Source of the DNA: AP-15 sp963762575
Lineage (GTDB): Bacteria; Pseudomonadota; Alphaproteobacteria; ATCC43930; CGMCC-115725
Reading direction: 5' to 3'
DNA length: 64,000 nt
Assembly: GCA_963762575.1 (NCBI GenBank)
Contig: CAVXLL010000008.1
Location: 16,634-80,633 of the forward strand
Shown here: positions 39,008 to 49,181 of the stretch, piece by piece
How positions within the stretch are numbered: position 1 is the first letter of the stretch
Layout: each line of letters starts with the position of its first letter
The notes under the pieces: model-generated
Told to the model about the DNA's origin: nothing
Databases searched by the model: none
What the model saw: only the letters and a program-made list of their open reading frames with translations
Program-made: the position numbers and the translations under genes

Positions 39008-39662
39008 CTATACGGCTATCGTAATATGATTTACCACCCTGGTAACACCAGGCGCCTTCCAGGCTGCGCGTTCGGCCTCTTGACGTTCCGCCCAGGACCG
39101 CACAGAGCCTTTGAGAATGACCTCACCACCATTCGTTTCGACGGTGATTTCGGCTCGCGTCTATCTCGGCGCTGCGGCGAAACGCCTCCTCGATCTTGTG
39201 CTTGATCTCGGTCGGCGCGACACTGGGCTCGAGCTGGATCGTGTTGATCACGCCTCTGACGCCTTTGATACGGCGAACCGCCCGTTCTGCGTCCTCGCGC
39301 TGATGATTCCACTTTGCGTGCCCTTCAAGGGTCACCCATCCCTTGTCGACGACAACCCTGATCTGCTCCCACGAGAACGGTAAGTAAGCCTTTATCGCCG
39401 CGACGGCTTCTCGGGCAATCTCGGGATCGGTCCGCTCGTCCGCGGCGGAGAGGCGCACCTCCAAATCGTTGGCCAACCCGACCACGCCGGCTACGCGCTT
39501 TGCAGCGGCTTCGGCATCGAGCTTTTCCGAATAGCTGCGGACGAAACCGGTCAGTGTGACCACCCCGCTCTTGACGGCCACGGCAATGTCGGTGGCGTCG
39601 ACGATCGGATCCGATTGAAGCTCTGCCTCGACATCCCGTTCGATTTCGCTATCGGACTTCAT
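39008..39662 (-). pseudogene. Triple BON-domain protein 2, frameshifted in the third domain
   Basis: A paralog of the BON proteins at 25.0 and 51.2 kb, starting MKSDSEIERDVEAELQSDPI with AGGAGG ahead. Two BON domains are intact. One extra A near 39155 shifts the frame, so the present frame ends at 39123 after EIDASRNHRRNEWW. The lost end (ITVETNGGEVILKGSVRSWA to VVNHITIAV) is readable to 39008. A shortened two-domain protein may still be made. An FNR/FixK box lies 73 bases upstream. Confidence 0.85.
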
Positions 39663-39735
39663 TTCACCTCCTTCTCGCTTTCGGCTGTTGAGCCGCTTCT
39701 ACGCCCGATCCTGACGTTCGGCGTCTCCGGAAACC

Positions 39736-39749
39736 TTGATGATCGTCAA
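39736..39749 (-). promoter_or_regulatory. FNR/FixK box upstream of BON gene 2
   Basis: TTGATGATCGTCAA, a perfect palindrome, lies 73 bases before the BON start at 39662. It is also 127 bases ahead of the divergent histidine kinase gene. Confidence 0.65.
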
Positions 39750-39876
39750 ATTCGCGCGATCCCACTCGAATTTGATCGTTCTCAAGGCGCCCTTCGCGGC
39801 TCGGTTTTTCAATTCGGCCTCGCGTTGGGACGGGCCGGAGGAGGCGGGTCCGCGCGAGCGAGGAGATTGGGCCACC

Positions 39877-40692
39877 ATGATAAACAGAGGACTGGCCGGG
39901 GGGCTTTGCTCGCCGAACTACTGCATCGGTCCTGGCAGCGACGGTCACAATAACGGGACGGCTGAGCCTGAAGGCAAATCGCAAGGGCGGGATCTCCTGC
40001 GGGCTGTCGATTTTTACGCTTCCATTCTCGCAATGGCGACACACGATTTACGCCAGCCGCTACAGGTTATTATCAGCGCTCTCGAGCTGCTCGCCCGACG
40101 GATCACCGAGAAACCCGAGCGCGAGCATCTGGATCGCGGTGCGGAAGCGAGCGCCCAGTTGACGGAGAAGCTGGAGCAGCTGACAGATGCCTTGCATCTT
40201 TACCGGCGCTCCGGCCGGATTGAACCGCAGCCTGTTCGGTTAAAGCTTATTTTCGACCGCCTCGGTTTACAGCTCAATGGGCTGGCGCAGCGCAAAGGGA
40301 TCGATTTCCGCGCGCTCCCGACACGCACAGTGATCATGAGCCAGCCCGTGCTGCTCGATGGCATTCTGCGAAATCTCGCGCGCAACGCGCTCGATCACAC
40401 ATCGGCAGGTGGGCGAGTTCTTGTCGGCTGCAGACGGCGGGCAGCAATAGTTCGGATCGAGGTTCATGATACTGGCGATGGAATCCCGCAGGGCGAGCTG
40501 CAAAGCATATTCGAGCCATTTTTCCGAATCGATACTGCGCGTTCCGAGGGCCTCGGGCTTGGGTTGTTCATTGTCAGGCAGGCGGCCGAATGCCTCGGAC
40601 ATTGGATTGAAGTTCGGTCGGCAATAGGCCATGGTTCGTGTTTTAGCGTCGTGGCGCGCACTGCATCGTTTGATCAAGGCCAACCGAGATGA
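39877..40692 (+). CDS. Soluble sensor histidine kinase
   Basis: A protein of 271 residues with an H-box (MATHDLRQPLQVIISALELL), N-box (LARNALDHTS), G1 (DTGDGIPQGE) and G2 (GLGLGLFIVRQ). It has no recognisable input domain and no membrane segment, only a 50-residue N-terminal leader. It resembles the transmitter part of hybrid kinases. GAGGAG lies upstream of the ATG at 39877. Its stop overlaps the start of the DUF5335 gene (ATGA). No response regulator is adjacent, so it may act on an unlinked partner. Confidence 0.8.
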   Translation: MINRGLAGGLCSPNYCIGPGSDGHNNGTAEPEGKSQGRDLLRAVDFYASILAMATHDLRQPLQVIISALELLARRITEKPEREHLDRGAEASAQLTEKLEQLTDALHLYRRSGRIEPQPVRLKLIFDRLGLQLNGLAQRKGIDFRALPTRTVIMSQPVLLDGILRNLARNALDHTSAGGRVLVGCRRRAAIVRIEVHDTGDGIPQGELQSIFEPFFRIDTARSEGLGLGLFIVRQAAECLGHWIEVRSAIGHGSCFSVVARTASFDQGQPR

Positions 40693-41033
40693 CATTGCGA
40701 AAGCTAGACAAATCTGAATGGCACGCCTACTGCGACCGGCTTTCGAGAGATTTGGTTGGCAGTCGTTCACGATCTGCCACCGTGTCTCTCGCCGTCAACC
40801 ATGAGGTTATCACGCAATGGGTGCGGCTGTTCGGGATCGCCTACGAGCCCGAAAAGGACCTTTTCGAGATCGTACTCCAGGATCTTGAGCATTGGGTTCA
40901 ACACCCACAAACGTTTTACGTGGACGAGGGACCAAAAGGGGTGGCCGGGCTCGAGATCATCGATGCTCAGGGTCTGCGACACACTTTATCGCTATTCCAG
41001 TCGATCAGATTTACCCGGATGACCAAGGAATAG
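40689..41033 (+). CDS. DUF5335 family protein
   Basis: A 114-residue protein starting MTLRKLDKSEWHAYCDRLSR with RHTLSLFQSIRF near the end, matching the small DUF5335 family as I know it. The role is unknown. The four-base overlap with the kinase gene indicates co-translation, so it may modulate or respond to that kinase. Confidence 0.65.
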   Translation: MTLRKLDKSEWHAYCDRLSRDLVGSRSRSATVSLAVNHEVITQWVRLFGIAYEPEKDLFEIVLQDLEHWVQHPQTFYVDEGPKGVAGLEIIDAQGLRHTLSLFQSIRFTRMTKE

Positions 41034-41236
41034 TGGGGCTGAGTCGGGCCGACCCGTTGATTAGCGGTTCCGCCCCGCATTGAATCGCCCTCCGGTATTA
41101 GGCGATCGGTCGGAATAGCCGGTTCTAAGTTACGTAATTCTCCCAAATTTTCCTGGCCCACGACCGACGGCCATTTTCTCCTCTAAAAGCAAAGTTCGAT
41201 GGCTGCTGATGATGTGGCGCGCGAGAGGGGAAGAGC

Positions 41237-42007
41237 ATGATCATCCGGAACTCGTCGAATGTCCGCGTCAATGAGCCGATTTGGACACATCAGTGTGACG
41301 CGACCCCAAAAATCGCTTGGGGTGGGTTGGATTCTCTCGGCGTGCGAACGCGATACGCTCGCAACCAGGAGGTCTATAAAGAATGCAGCCCGGTAGAGTG
41401 CTGGTACCGGGTTGAATTCGGCGCCGCGCGTCGGTTTTCGACGAGGGCAGATGGCAAACGGCAAATTGTCGACCTGCTCCTTCCGGCCGACGTTTTCGGC
41501 TTTGGTGCGCACGGCAGACACTACTTCGCCGTGGAGGCGATCCTCGAAGGTACTGTCATCACCCGCTACCCGCGATGTCGCCTCGAGGCTCTTGCCGAGT
41601 CAGACCCCCGCGTCGCCCGAGAGCTCCGCGAGGCCACCTGCGAAGCGATGTCGCGTCTGCATGCGTTGATTCTCAATCTCGGGCGGACGACTGCCGAGGA
41701 GAAGGTTGGGCACTTCCTGGTCAAGATCGCTGAGCGATTATCGGGCGGTCCTGCCGCTTACGTTGAGCTGCCATTATCTCGCGAGGAGGTAGCCGATTAT
41801 CTCGCACTTTCAGTGGAGACGGTGAGCCGTGCTCTCACTCAGCTGAAACGCCGCGGTGTGATCCGGCTGACCGGAACCCGACAGATCAAAATCCTCGACC
41901 GCAATTCGCTTGCTGGAGCAGGAGATGACTGCTTGGCGATCATCGACGGACCACACTCGACGGACCCGTACCATGCGCGTCGGCTCGTGTACTCCGATTA
42001 CTGTTGA
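41237..42007 (+). CDS. Crp/Fnr regulator with FNR/FixK-type recognition helix
   Basis: A protein of 256 residues. The sensor domain has GKRQIVDLLLPADVFGFGAH. The winged helix is LSREEVADYLALSVETVSRA. Glu194, Ser197 and Arg198 form the E-x-x-S-R motif with which FNR and FixK read TTGA half-sites. The N-terminal CxxC cluster of true oxygen-sensing FNR is not present (single cysteines at 20, 50 and 55), so it is more FixK-like and probably relies on an upstream oxygen sensor such as FixLJ. It is the best candidate to bind the FNR/FixK boxes across this window. Confidence 0.85.
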   Translation: MIIRNSSNVRVNEPIWTHQCDATPKIAWGGLDSLGVRTRYARNQEVYKECSPVECWYRVEFGAARRFSTRADGKRQIVDLLLPADVFGFGAHGRHYFAVEAILEGTVITRYPRCRLEALAESDPRVARELREATCEAMSRLHALILNLGRTTAEEKVGHFLVKIAERLSGGPAAYVELPLSREEVADYLALSVETVSRALTQLKRRGVIRLTGTRQIKILDRNSLAGAGDDCLAIIDGPHSTDPYHARRLVYSDYC

Positions 42008-42319
42008 GAGCCGGTCTAGAGGCCCGAATTCTTCGCTGTGGCCAACGATAACGCGGGGGGGCCGCGCGGTGTTGGGATAGTCGGCTGAGGTGCCAGAGAA
42101 CCAAGGCGGCGACGAAACTCGCGGTCCGCCCGCTAAGGGCGGGGCCGATCTCGACGCACGCCCTCGGATCGAGCATCGCGTCGAGCGGGTCACACCCGAA
42201 GACCGACGGCGGCTACATGCCCCCGAGACCAACGAGGGAGAACTGGAGGCCGAACCGCCAGAAGCGCGAATCCGGGGCCGCCGCACGCTGGCCCGGGCCG
42301 CTGGAGGGAGCCGAAAGCG
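42008..42319. other. Region without a recognised gene
   Basis: About 310 bases. Both strands have open frames, but none resembles a known protein. A minus-strand reading around 42040-42180 (IGPALSGRTASFVAALVLWH) might be a membrane-protein fragment. Confidence 0.25.
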
Positions 42320-43046
42320 ATGACTGGGGTCGCCATCGTCATCCCCATGCTGAACGAGGCGGCGGGACTGCCGCGGCTATTGCGCTCGCTCGCCGCGCTC
42401 GAGCCGCCGCCGGCGGAGGTGCTGGCGGTGGATCGCGGCAGCGCCGACGCCTCCGTCGCCATCGCGGAGGCGGCCGAGCTGCTTGTCGTCCGGCACGAGA
42501 CCCGTGGCCGGGCGGCGGCGATCAACCGTGGCGTGCAGGAAGCCACGGCACCGATCATCTGCGTGCTGCACGCCGACACCTTGCTGCCCGACGACGCGGT
42601 TGCCGTGATGCGCAGGGTGCTCGCGGATCCCGGGACCGCCTTGGCCGGCTTCCCCCCTGCTCAGCGGGCCCGACCAGGTCCGTGGGGGGCCAGCTTCCAC
42701 AACTGGATCAAGACCTGGTACGCGCCACTGCTGTTCCGGCCGCAACTCTTCCTGCGCGGCGTGCGGCTGCTATTCGGCGACCACGCCATGTTCTTCCGCC
42801 GCGCCGATTTCCTGGCCGTCGGCGGCTGCGACCCCACGCTGCTGGTCATGGAGGAGGCGGATTTGTGCATCCGCTTCCACCGGCTCGGCCGAACCCGCCT
42901 CGTCAACCGCGTGGTGATCACCCTCCGATCACCGGGTCGCCGCCTGGGGCGCGCTGCGGGCGAACTGGATCTACCTCAAGGTCGGAGCACGCTGGGGGCT
43001 CGGCTTTCGCAAAGGGCTGGAGCGGCACTACCCCGACGTGCGCTGA
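42320..43046 (+). pseudogene. Family 2 glycosyltransferase, frameshifted
   Basis: A GT-A fold transferase similar to the TIGR04283 type: VAIVIPMLNEAAGLPRLLRS, HADTLLPDDAVAVM and MEEADLCIRFHRLG. One extra base near 42925 shifts the frame. The native end (DHRVAAWGALRANWIYLKVG, RKGLERHYPDVR) is readable to a TGA at 43044. The shifted frame runs on into unrelated sequence. Substrate unknown. Confidence 0.75.
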
Positions 43047-43502
43047 ACCGTTCGCCCGCGCAGATAGCCTGTGGCGATGCCGTAGTCGATCAGCCGTCGC
43101 AGAAAGGCCTGATCGTGGCGCGGACACGTGCGTCCGCTCAGCGCCCGCAGATTCGCGTCCGGGAACCAGGGGTCACGCTGAAGGTAGCTGGCGTCGAGAG
43201 AACGTCACGCGCCGGTCGAGGGTCTGCTCCGCGCGGGTCAGCCGGGCCCATTCGAAGGTTTCGGGCGGCACGAAGCGCGGCAAGTGCAGGTGCTGATAGC
43301 CCAGCGCCAGGGTCCGCTCCTCGAAGACTCGGGACCATTTTTGACAAATCGAAGGGTGTGGCGCGACCTCGCCAGTGCGCAGCACGGCGGACCACGCCGC
43401 AAGCGCTGTCCCTCGCGCGCGAGGGGATAAAAACTCCGGCGAAATGCGCTGGCACCGACGGCTTGCAGGGTTCATCGTCACGTTGGCGCTCACCGGGCGC
43501 AC
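43028..43502 (-). pseudogene. Unidentified gene remnant opposite the glycosyltransferase
   Basis: Two frames joined near 43195 give a protein-like reading: VFEERTLALGYQHLHLPRFV, EWARLTRAEQTLDRRVTFS, then LDASYLQRDPWFPDANLRAL and FLRRLIDYGIATGYLRGR. The family was not recognised. It is convergent and slightly overlapping with the glycosyltransferase end. Confidence 0.4.
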
Positions 43503-43587
43503 CCCCGTGGCAGTCGGGCCGGGACAGACGCCGAACGCGCCTTATCAGCAGCAAGGCGATCCTCGCGACACTAGCGGAATGCACTGA
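43444..43587 (+). CDS. Possible small secreted peptide
   Basis: Forty-seven codons starting MRWHRRLAGFIVTLALTGRT, resembling a signal peptide with a short polar tail. It is followed at 43603 by another short frame with a good GGAGG site that runs into the antisense of the next gene. Both are uncertain. Confidence 0.25.
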   Translation: MRWHRRLAGFIVTLALTGRTPVAVGPGQTPNAPYQQQGDPRDTSGMH

Positions 43588-43679
43588 CCGGAGGGCCGGA
43601 CCATGAGCCCCAGCTCGAAGCCTGGGCCGGCCGTCCCGTTGGTGCTAGGGCCGCCCAGGGTGTCGCCTGCGGAACAGGT

Positions 43680-44015
43680 TCAGTTTTTCCCGGCGTCTAA
43701 ACCGGCCACGGGAACCGCACTAGATATTTCGTTACCCTCGATCAGAAATACGCGGCCGCTCGATGTTGACAGTCGGACTTTCAACGTCTCCTGATAGTCA
43801 TCGGACTGATACCATCGTCTGGCCGCATCGGCGGTCGGAAATTCGATGATAAAGATTCGTTCCGGCATTGGATCGCCTTCCAGAAGATCGATCTTGCCGC
43901 CACCCGCGACGACGCGCCCTCCAAAGCGGGCAATTGTCGCCAGCGCGCGCGGCAAATGAGCCTGATAGGAAGCAGAGTCGCTTACGCGGATATCGCCGAC
44001 GATGTAGGTGGGCAT
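43680..44015 (-). CDS. DUF1330 family protein
   Basis: A 111-residue ferredoxin-like-fold protein starting MPTYIVGDIRVSDSASYQAH, with GGRVVAGGGKIDLLEGD and RIFIIEFPTADAARRWYQSD, the standard DUF1330 pattern. CAGGAGG lies six bases before the ATG. Function is unknown; relatives are dimeric small stress-type proteins. Confidence 0.8.
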   Translation of the reverse strand: MPTYIVGDIRVSDSASYQAHLPRALATIARFGGRVVAGGGKIDLLEGDPMPERIFIIEFPTADAARRWYQSDDYQETLKVRLSTSSGRVFLIEGNEISSAVPVAGLDAGKN

Positions 44016-44169
44016 GGCTGCCTCCTGGCTAATAGCAGCGTTCCAGGCTGATCTATCCGTTTGTCGCAAAATACCGCGCCGCCCGCAAACGGCCCAACCT
44101 TGAAGAAGAGTGAGGAAGGGAGGATTTTGGGTTAATCTCGGCGCGAAAGTTAGGTGTTGGGTCCCACCG

Positions 44170-44328
44170 ATGACCGCCACTCGCCGTCTCACCGCGATCC
44201 TCGCCGCCGACGTGGCGGGGTATTCGCGCCTGATGGGGGCAGATGAAGAGGGTACGCACGAACGGCTGATGGCGCACCTTCGGGAGCTGACCGAGCCGAA
44301 GATCGCCGAGTACCGGGGCGGGTGGTGA
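44170..44328 (+). pseudogene. N-terminal fragment of a class III adenylate cyclase
   Basis: The reading MTATRRLTAILAADVAGYSR then LMGADEEGTHERLMAHLREL is the conserved start of rhizobial adenylate/guanylate cyclases. It stops after about 52 codons. A frame change at GGRVVKNT is followed by loss of homology, so the catalytic domain is missing. Confidence 0.7.
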
Positions 44329-45236
44329 AGAACACCGCTCCCTGCGCTAGTATGATAGGCATCGAACGTTCCGCGTCGGAATAGATCGATGCGAGCATGC
44401 CGTCGGCGGCCGATAGTCGCGGAAAGAAGCGAACGGGGCGCAGCTACGCGGGCGCTGGCACCGGACCCGGTAACTCGTGCGCCGTCAGCCGCGTCACTGT
44501 GGCGTGAACACGCAACTCAGCGGACTACCGCAGCAGCAACTCATCGGCCTGCTCCTGCTTCCTGTCCGCCGATCCGTGCGCGCGCGGCCTCCACCTGCTC
44601 CAACAGCATGTGGTTGCGCGCGACGTTCCGAGAGAACGCGACCGGCTGGAGGAACCGAAAGTTCGCAAACTCCCCGCTGGAGAGGGATGGATTCGAACTT
44701 GTATGGGGCTTTTCCCTGTCAAGTGGTTGTTTTCGATTTATTGCCAGTTCTTTGTTCGGAGCGGGAGGGGCCGTTCTTCATCCCGTCGCCTGCGATCAGG
44801 TTTCCCGGAGCGCGCGGAAGCGGTCAAGGGACCGAAATGCTAGCAAAGCTTGGCGGCTTGCCGCCTAGCGGCGCTGGTGTTTCGCAGCGCCTTGACGGCT
44901 GAGCACGCGGAGGGACGATGAACCGGGAGATGGGGCTTTCTCTGCGAAGCTGGGTGTCTGACATTGCTATTCTGCCTATGATCCGAGGGAGCTCGCCATT
45001 GGGGCGTATCCTCACGCCGCAAACTTGTATTCGGTAGGTTGGTTGAGATCCTGACCATGATGCAGTCATGCGCATCGGCGGCGAAGCTCCAAGCGGCGGG
45101 GCCAATCTTTCAGTCGGCATCAGAGCCAATTCGAATCACGGCTTCCCGCCACTCGGATCGTCAATTCGGCAGTGCGCTGAAAGCCAGCGCGAGCGCCGAA
45201 TAGCTCCGTGGTATTGCTCGTTCCGGTAAACCCCTT
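44329..45236. other. Gene-free region with repeat R1
   Basis: About 900 bases with no recognisable gene. It contains repeat R1 copy 5 and a GC-rich hairpin-prone stretch around 44830-44900 (CTTGGCGGCTTGCCGCC). It appears to be decayed sequence between the cyclase fragment and the IS110 element. Confidence 0.4.
44675..44699 (+). repeat. Dispersed repeat R1, copy 5
   Basis: Reads CGCTGGAGAGGGATGGATTC then GAACT, preceded by GTTCGCAAACTCCC, similar to the flanks of copies 1 and 4. Confidence 0.6.
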
Positions 45237-46400
45237 TCAGCCCGCTGGACGTAAGACGACACCTTCCAGCGTCTCGCCAGTATTGACAAAGCGCCAGAGT
45301 GCGATGAGTAGTTTGCGGGCAAGTGCGACGATCATCGTTTTGCGCGTGCCGGCACGGCGATCGGCAGTGCGGGCCTGGTACCATCGCGCCAGTGCGCTGT
45401 CCTTTTGAAACCGCAGAAAGCGCCAGGCGAGTGGGATCATCCCGCGGCGGACCCGGGCATTGCCGGCTTTGGCGAGCCCTTGTTCCCGCCGCTTGGCGCC
45501 GCTCTCGTCGGGCGCACCCGTCAGGCCGGCGTAGCGCGCCACAGCTCGGCGGTCACGCAGTGGCCGCGACAGCACTTCATTGACGAGCATATCTGCCGTT
45601 TCAGTGCCGATGCCGACAACCCGAGCCAGCAGTCGAACCATGGCGTGCGGCCTGCTTTCAGGCTGTTCTTCTAATCGCTGTCGACGAGCCTCCTCGACTT
45701 GCTTGATCTGGCTGATCACCAAACCGAGCCGCGCGATGTCGCGCTCCAGTTCGGCTGCGACATTTGGCGGCAGCGGCGAGCCCTCCGGGGTATATAAGGC
45801 GGCCAGATGCTCCGCTGCGTTGCGCAGGGTTGGTTTGAAGTTACGAATGCCGAGCCGGGCCAGCGCTCCCTTCATGCGGTTCACAAGCCGGGTGCGTTCC
45901 TTGACCAGGCACTCGCGCTCCCGATTGGGCCGCTTGGCGTCCTCCTCGGCAAGCGTCGGCACGCGCACCATGCTGCAATGGCCCCGTTCCCCTCGCAGCC
46001 ACCCCAGGAACCCGCGCTTCAGCAATTCGGTGTCCAGCCGGTCGGTCTTGGCCCGACGATGCTCCCGCGATACCGCGACACTCCAGGGATGGATCACATG
46101 CGCCTCGACGTCACGCGCCGCAAGCCAGCGCGCCAGCCAGAAGCCGTCGCGGCCGGCTTCGAAGGCAAGCGCAATCCGCGTGATTGTGCGGCCGGCCTTG
46201 GCCGCCTCGTCGCGCCAGCGATGCAGCACGGTAAGCAGCCGTTCTGGGCTCGGCTCCAGCTTCTTGCAGGGCTGACGCTCAATGCTGGGAACGAAACCGC
46301 CGACCAGCCAGCTCGACTGGCTCATCTCGACGACGGCAATGATCGTGCTATTTTGGTCCAGGGCGACGAGGGACCTGCTCAAGTCGTTCGGCTGGGGCAT
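45237..46400 (-). mobile_element. IS110 family transposase
   Basis: A transposase of 387 residues with the IS110 layout: an N-terminal RuvC-like DEDD domain (STIIAVVEMSQSSWLVGG, FEAGRDGFWLARWL, KTDRLDTELLKRGFL) and a C-terminal Transposase_20 domain (VVGIGTETADMLVNEVLSRP, YAGLTGAPDESGAKRREQGL, GNARVRRGMIPLAWRFLRFQ). It is complete and may be active. IS110 elements usually lack clear terminal inverted repeats and use a structured RNA from their end regions as target guide; I did not delimit the ends. Confidence 0.9.
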
Positions 46401-46521
46401 TGCGGCACTCCATCGATTAAAATGCAGCGACGAAGTTGCCACCTCCTCGCCGCCCGCCCCATAGAATCTTTCCGTTCCCCGCCGTGGCCTTGCTTTCGGG
46501 AACCGTCCGCGGCGCCGAGTT

Positions 46522-46790
46522 CTACGGTGCCGCCGGCCGAGGCCGGCCGCCGCGATCAGGGTTGAACTGGGGAAGCATTTCCTCCAGCGATCGCGGCGCC
46601 ATCTGCAGGTTGGCAAAGCCGGGCGTGCCAGGCGACGCGATGTTGTCGCACTCCATCAACTCCACCTGGCTTCGCGTGATCGGCGGGGACGGCAGCAATT
46701 CGCCGGCGGTTCCGATGGCCTTCCATAACGCAAAAGGCACCGGCAGCAGCCTCCTTACGGCATCCACATGGTTAACGGAGGAACCCAGCC
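46522..46790 (-). pseudogene. C-terminal fragment of an NDUFA9-like protein
   Basis: The reading RRLLPVPFALWKAIGTAGEL, LPSPPITRSQVELMECDNIA then PGFANLQMAPRSLEEMLPQF matches the end of the complex I NDUFA9-like NAD(P)-binding protein of alphaproteobacteria. The Rossmann N-terminus is absent. It lies next to the IS110 element, which may have caused the break. Confidence 0.55.
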
Positions 46791-46880
46791 CCGAGCCGCA
46801 TTCTCTCGTTTGACTGTTTCTTGCTCTTCGCGCAGGGGAGACGTGCGTCGACAGATCGACGGCAATCGTAGGCTCCTGGC

Positions 46881-47687
46881 GTGAGAGGCAATGTTTTGGC
46901 CGAGATATGGTTGAACATACCCCAGGCCGTCGTGCTGGAGGCTGCCGGGGATCTAAAACGGGCAAGAGGCCTGAAGGAGCGCGACCCACAACTGCTGGTG
47001 ATCAAGGCGGCATTGTTGCTGCCGCTTGGAAGGGTCCCTATCGAACCTGATGCAAGCGATGAGGAAATGCGACTTGCGCTTCGGAAAATTAGAGAGGAGA
47101 TCGAACCCCGAAGCTCAGAAAGGAGTTATGCTGTTTCTTTAAGAAGGGTTCACGCCAAGCTGATTGATGGCGTAACAGCAAAAGGGCGTAGAGCTACAAA
47201 TCTACCCCTGGAGGTCATCGACCCAGCAGAATTTGTTTGCCTTGAGCTTGACGATCTCAATGCTGTTGATCCGAGGACGGGAGAGACAATTTTCTACGAT
47301 CTTTTGGTCTGCGCTCGAGAGCTTATCGACGGTAAATCAGAAGCCTCTTTCGGTAGCGAATTTTCTTCCGCGCCACGCGAACCGGATATCGGTGATCAAA
47401 AGTTAGCCCAGGTCTCTCAAGCGATGGTAGGCGGAACAGCCGAAATAGGATCATCGACGAAACCGGCCCCTCCAATGTCCGACCGAGATCTGCGCTCGTG
47501 GTATGAAGAGCGGGTTGCGGAACTGACGGCGGGCGGCGAGGCCTCCTCCGGAGAGGCCGATTGGCAGGCGGCGAAGCGGCAATTTCCAGGGCGGATCACA
47601 AGAAGCCGACTACGGCAGGTGCGGAACCAATTCGCGCCCGCGGACTGGAAGAAACAAGGCAAGCGAGTACCTAAGACGGTCAAATAA
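46881..47687 (+). CDS. Hypothetical protein upstream of the phage module
   Basis: A 268-residue soluble protein starting (GTG) MRGNVLAEIWLNIPQAVVLE. The C-terminal third (DLRSWYEERVAELTAGGEAS, AAKRQFPGRITRSRLRQVRN) looks like a DNA-binding helical region. It is less GC-rich than its neighbours, as expected for a phage or mobile gene. It precedes the second methyltransferase-DUF5681-terminase module by about 125 bases. The family was not identified. Confidence 0.6.
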   Translation: MRGNVLAEIWLNIPQAVVLEAAGDLKRARGLKERDPQLLVIKAALLLPLGRVPIEPDASDEEMRLALRKIREEIEPRSSERSYAVSLRRVHAKLIDGVTAKGRRATNLPLEVIDPAEFVCLELDDLNAVDPRTGETIFYDLLVCARELIDGKSEASFGSEFSSAPREPDIGDQKLAQVSQAMVGGTAEIGSSTKPAPPMSDRDLRSWYEERVAELTAGGEASSGEADWQAAKRQFPGRITRSRLRQVRNQFAPADWKKQGKRVPKTVK

Positions 47688-47813
47688 AAATCCAGCAGAA
47701 ATCGGCCGCCGGAAAAAGACGGCGGCCGATATGCCGAATTTCACTTCTGGGGCTCGCAGGAATAAGACTGTGCGGGTGGAGCAATTGGTGCTCCAAGTTT
47801 TAGGCTTATTTAA

Positions 47814-49181
47814 ATGGAAAGCCACGCTACCTCAAATTTCACCGCAACCGTTCCATCTCGGATGTCTGTCGCTTATCGCCGGATTGAGGAGCTCAAACCG
47901 GACCCCAACAACCCGCGCCGCCACACCAAGAAGCAAATCGGGCAGATCGCCAACAGCATAAAGGCCTTCGGCTTCAATGTGCCGGTGCTGATCGATGCCG
48001 ATCTCAAGGTCATCGCCGGTCATGGCCGGCTGCTCGCCTGCCGGGAGCTTGGCTGGACCGAGGTGCCGAGCCTCCGCCTCGATCACCTGACCGCGGCCCA
48101 GGCCCGCGCGTTTATGATCGCCGACAACCGGCTGAGCGAAATCGCGACCTGGGACGACCGGCTGCTGGCGCAGCAGTTCAAGGACCTCTCACTGCTTGTC
48201 CTTGATTTCGATATCGAGGTCACCGGCTTTGAGGTCGGCGAGATCGATCTGCGGATCGCCTCGCTCGAGGCTCTGCCGGAGCCCGACGACGACCCGGCCG
48301 ACATCTTGCCCGAACCGGCGGCCGGTCCGCCGATCACCAAAATCGGCGATGTGTGGCTCCTCGACCACCATCGTTTGTTGTGCGGCAATGCCCTCGATGT
48401 CGCGGCCTTTGCCGAACTGATGGGCAAGGAACGGGCCGCGATGGTCTTCAGCGACCCACCTTACAACGTGAGGATCGATGGCCACGCGAGCGGTCTCGGC
48501 GCGATCCACCATCGCCCCTTTCCGATGGCCTCGGGTGAGATGGACAGAACCGAATTCACCGCCTTTCTCGGCCAGGCTTTCCGCAACCTCGCGTCCTTCA
48601 GCATTGACGGTTCGCTGCACTTCATCTGCATGGACTGGCGCCATGCCGAAGACCGGCTGGCCGCCGGCCGAGGCGTCTATGGCGAGCCGAAAAATCTCTG
48701 CGTCTGGGTCAAGGACAATGCCGGGATGGGCTCGCTCTACCGCAGCCAGCACGAGCTGGTTTTCGTCTTCAAACATGGCCGCCAGGGGCACCGCAACAAT
48801 GTCCAGCTCGGCCAGTTCGGCCGCAACCGCAGCAATGTGTGGCGCTACCCCGGCGCCAACTCCTTCGCCCGCTGCGGCGAGGAGGGCAATCTGCTGGCGC
48901 TGCACCCGACGGTCAAACCGGTCGCGATGGTCGCCGATGCGATCCTCGACTGCTCGGCGCGCGGCGAGTTTGTGCTTGACGCCTTTCTCGGCAGCGGCAC
49001 GACATTGATCGCTGCCGAGCGCACCGGCCGGCGCTGCTGCGGACTGGAACTCGACCCCGCCTATGTCGATACGGTTGTCCGTCGCTGGCAGGGGTTGACC
49101 GGCGGCAGCGCGCGTCATGCACCCAGCGGCCGCAGCTTTGACGACCTCGCCCGCGAGGCGGAGGCCGCTAATGCCGCGTGA
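47814..49181 (+). CDS. ParB-domain DNA methyltransferase (copy 2, intact)
   Basis: A protein of 455 residues. The ParB/Srx-like domain occupies about 17-110 (LKPDPNNPRRHTKKQIGQIA, VIAGHGRLLACRELG). The beta-class amino-methyltransferase has DPPYN at 214 and FLGSGTT at 391, the permuted order of motif IV before motif I. It would methylate adenine-N6 or cytosine-N4. No restriction nuclease is adjacent, so it is an orphan. Family members travel with phage terminase genes, as here. The end overlaps the DUF5681 gene. Confidence 0.9.
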   Translation: MESHATSNFTATVPSRMSVAYRRIEELKPDPNNPRRHTKKQIGQIANSIKAFGFNVPVLIDADLKVIAGHGRLLACRELGWTEVPSLRLDHLTAAQARAFMIADNRLSEIATWDDRLLAQQFKDLSLLVLDFDIEVTGFEVGEIDLRIASLEALPEPDDDPADILPEPAAGPPITKIGDVWLLDHHRLLCGNALDVAAFAELMGKERAAMVFSDPPYNVRIDGHASGLGAIHHRPFPMASGEMDRTEFTAFLGQAFRNLASFSIDGSLHFICMDWRHAEDRLAAGRGVYGEPKNLCVWVKDNAGMGSLYRSQHELVFVFKHGRQGHRNNVQLGQFGRNRSNVWRYPGANSFARCGEEGNLLALHPTVKPVAMVADAILDCSARGEFVLDAFLGSGTTLIAAERTGRRCCGLELDPAYVDTVVRRWQGLTGGSARHAPSGRSFDDLAREAEAANAA

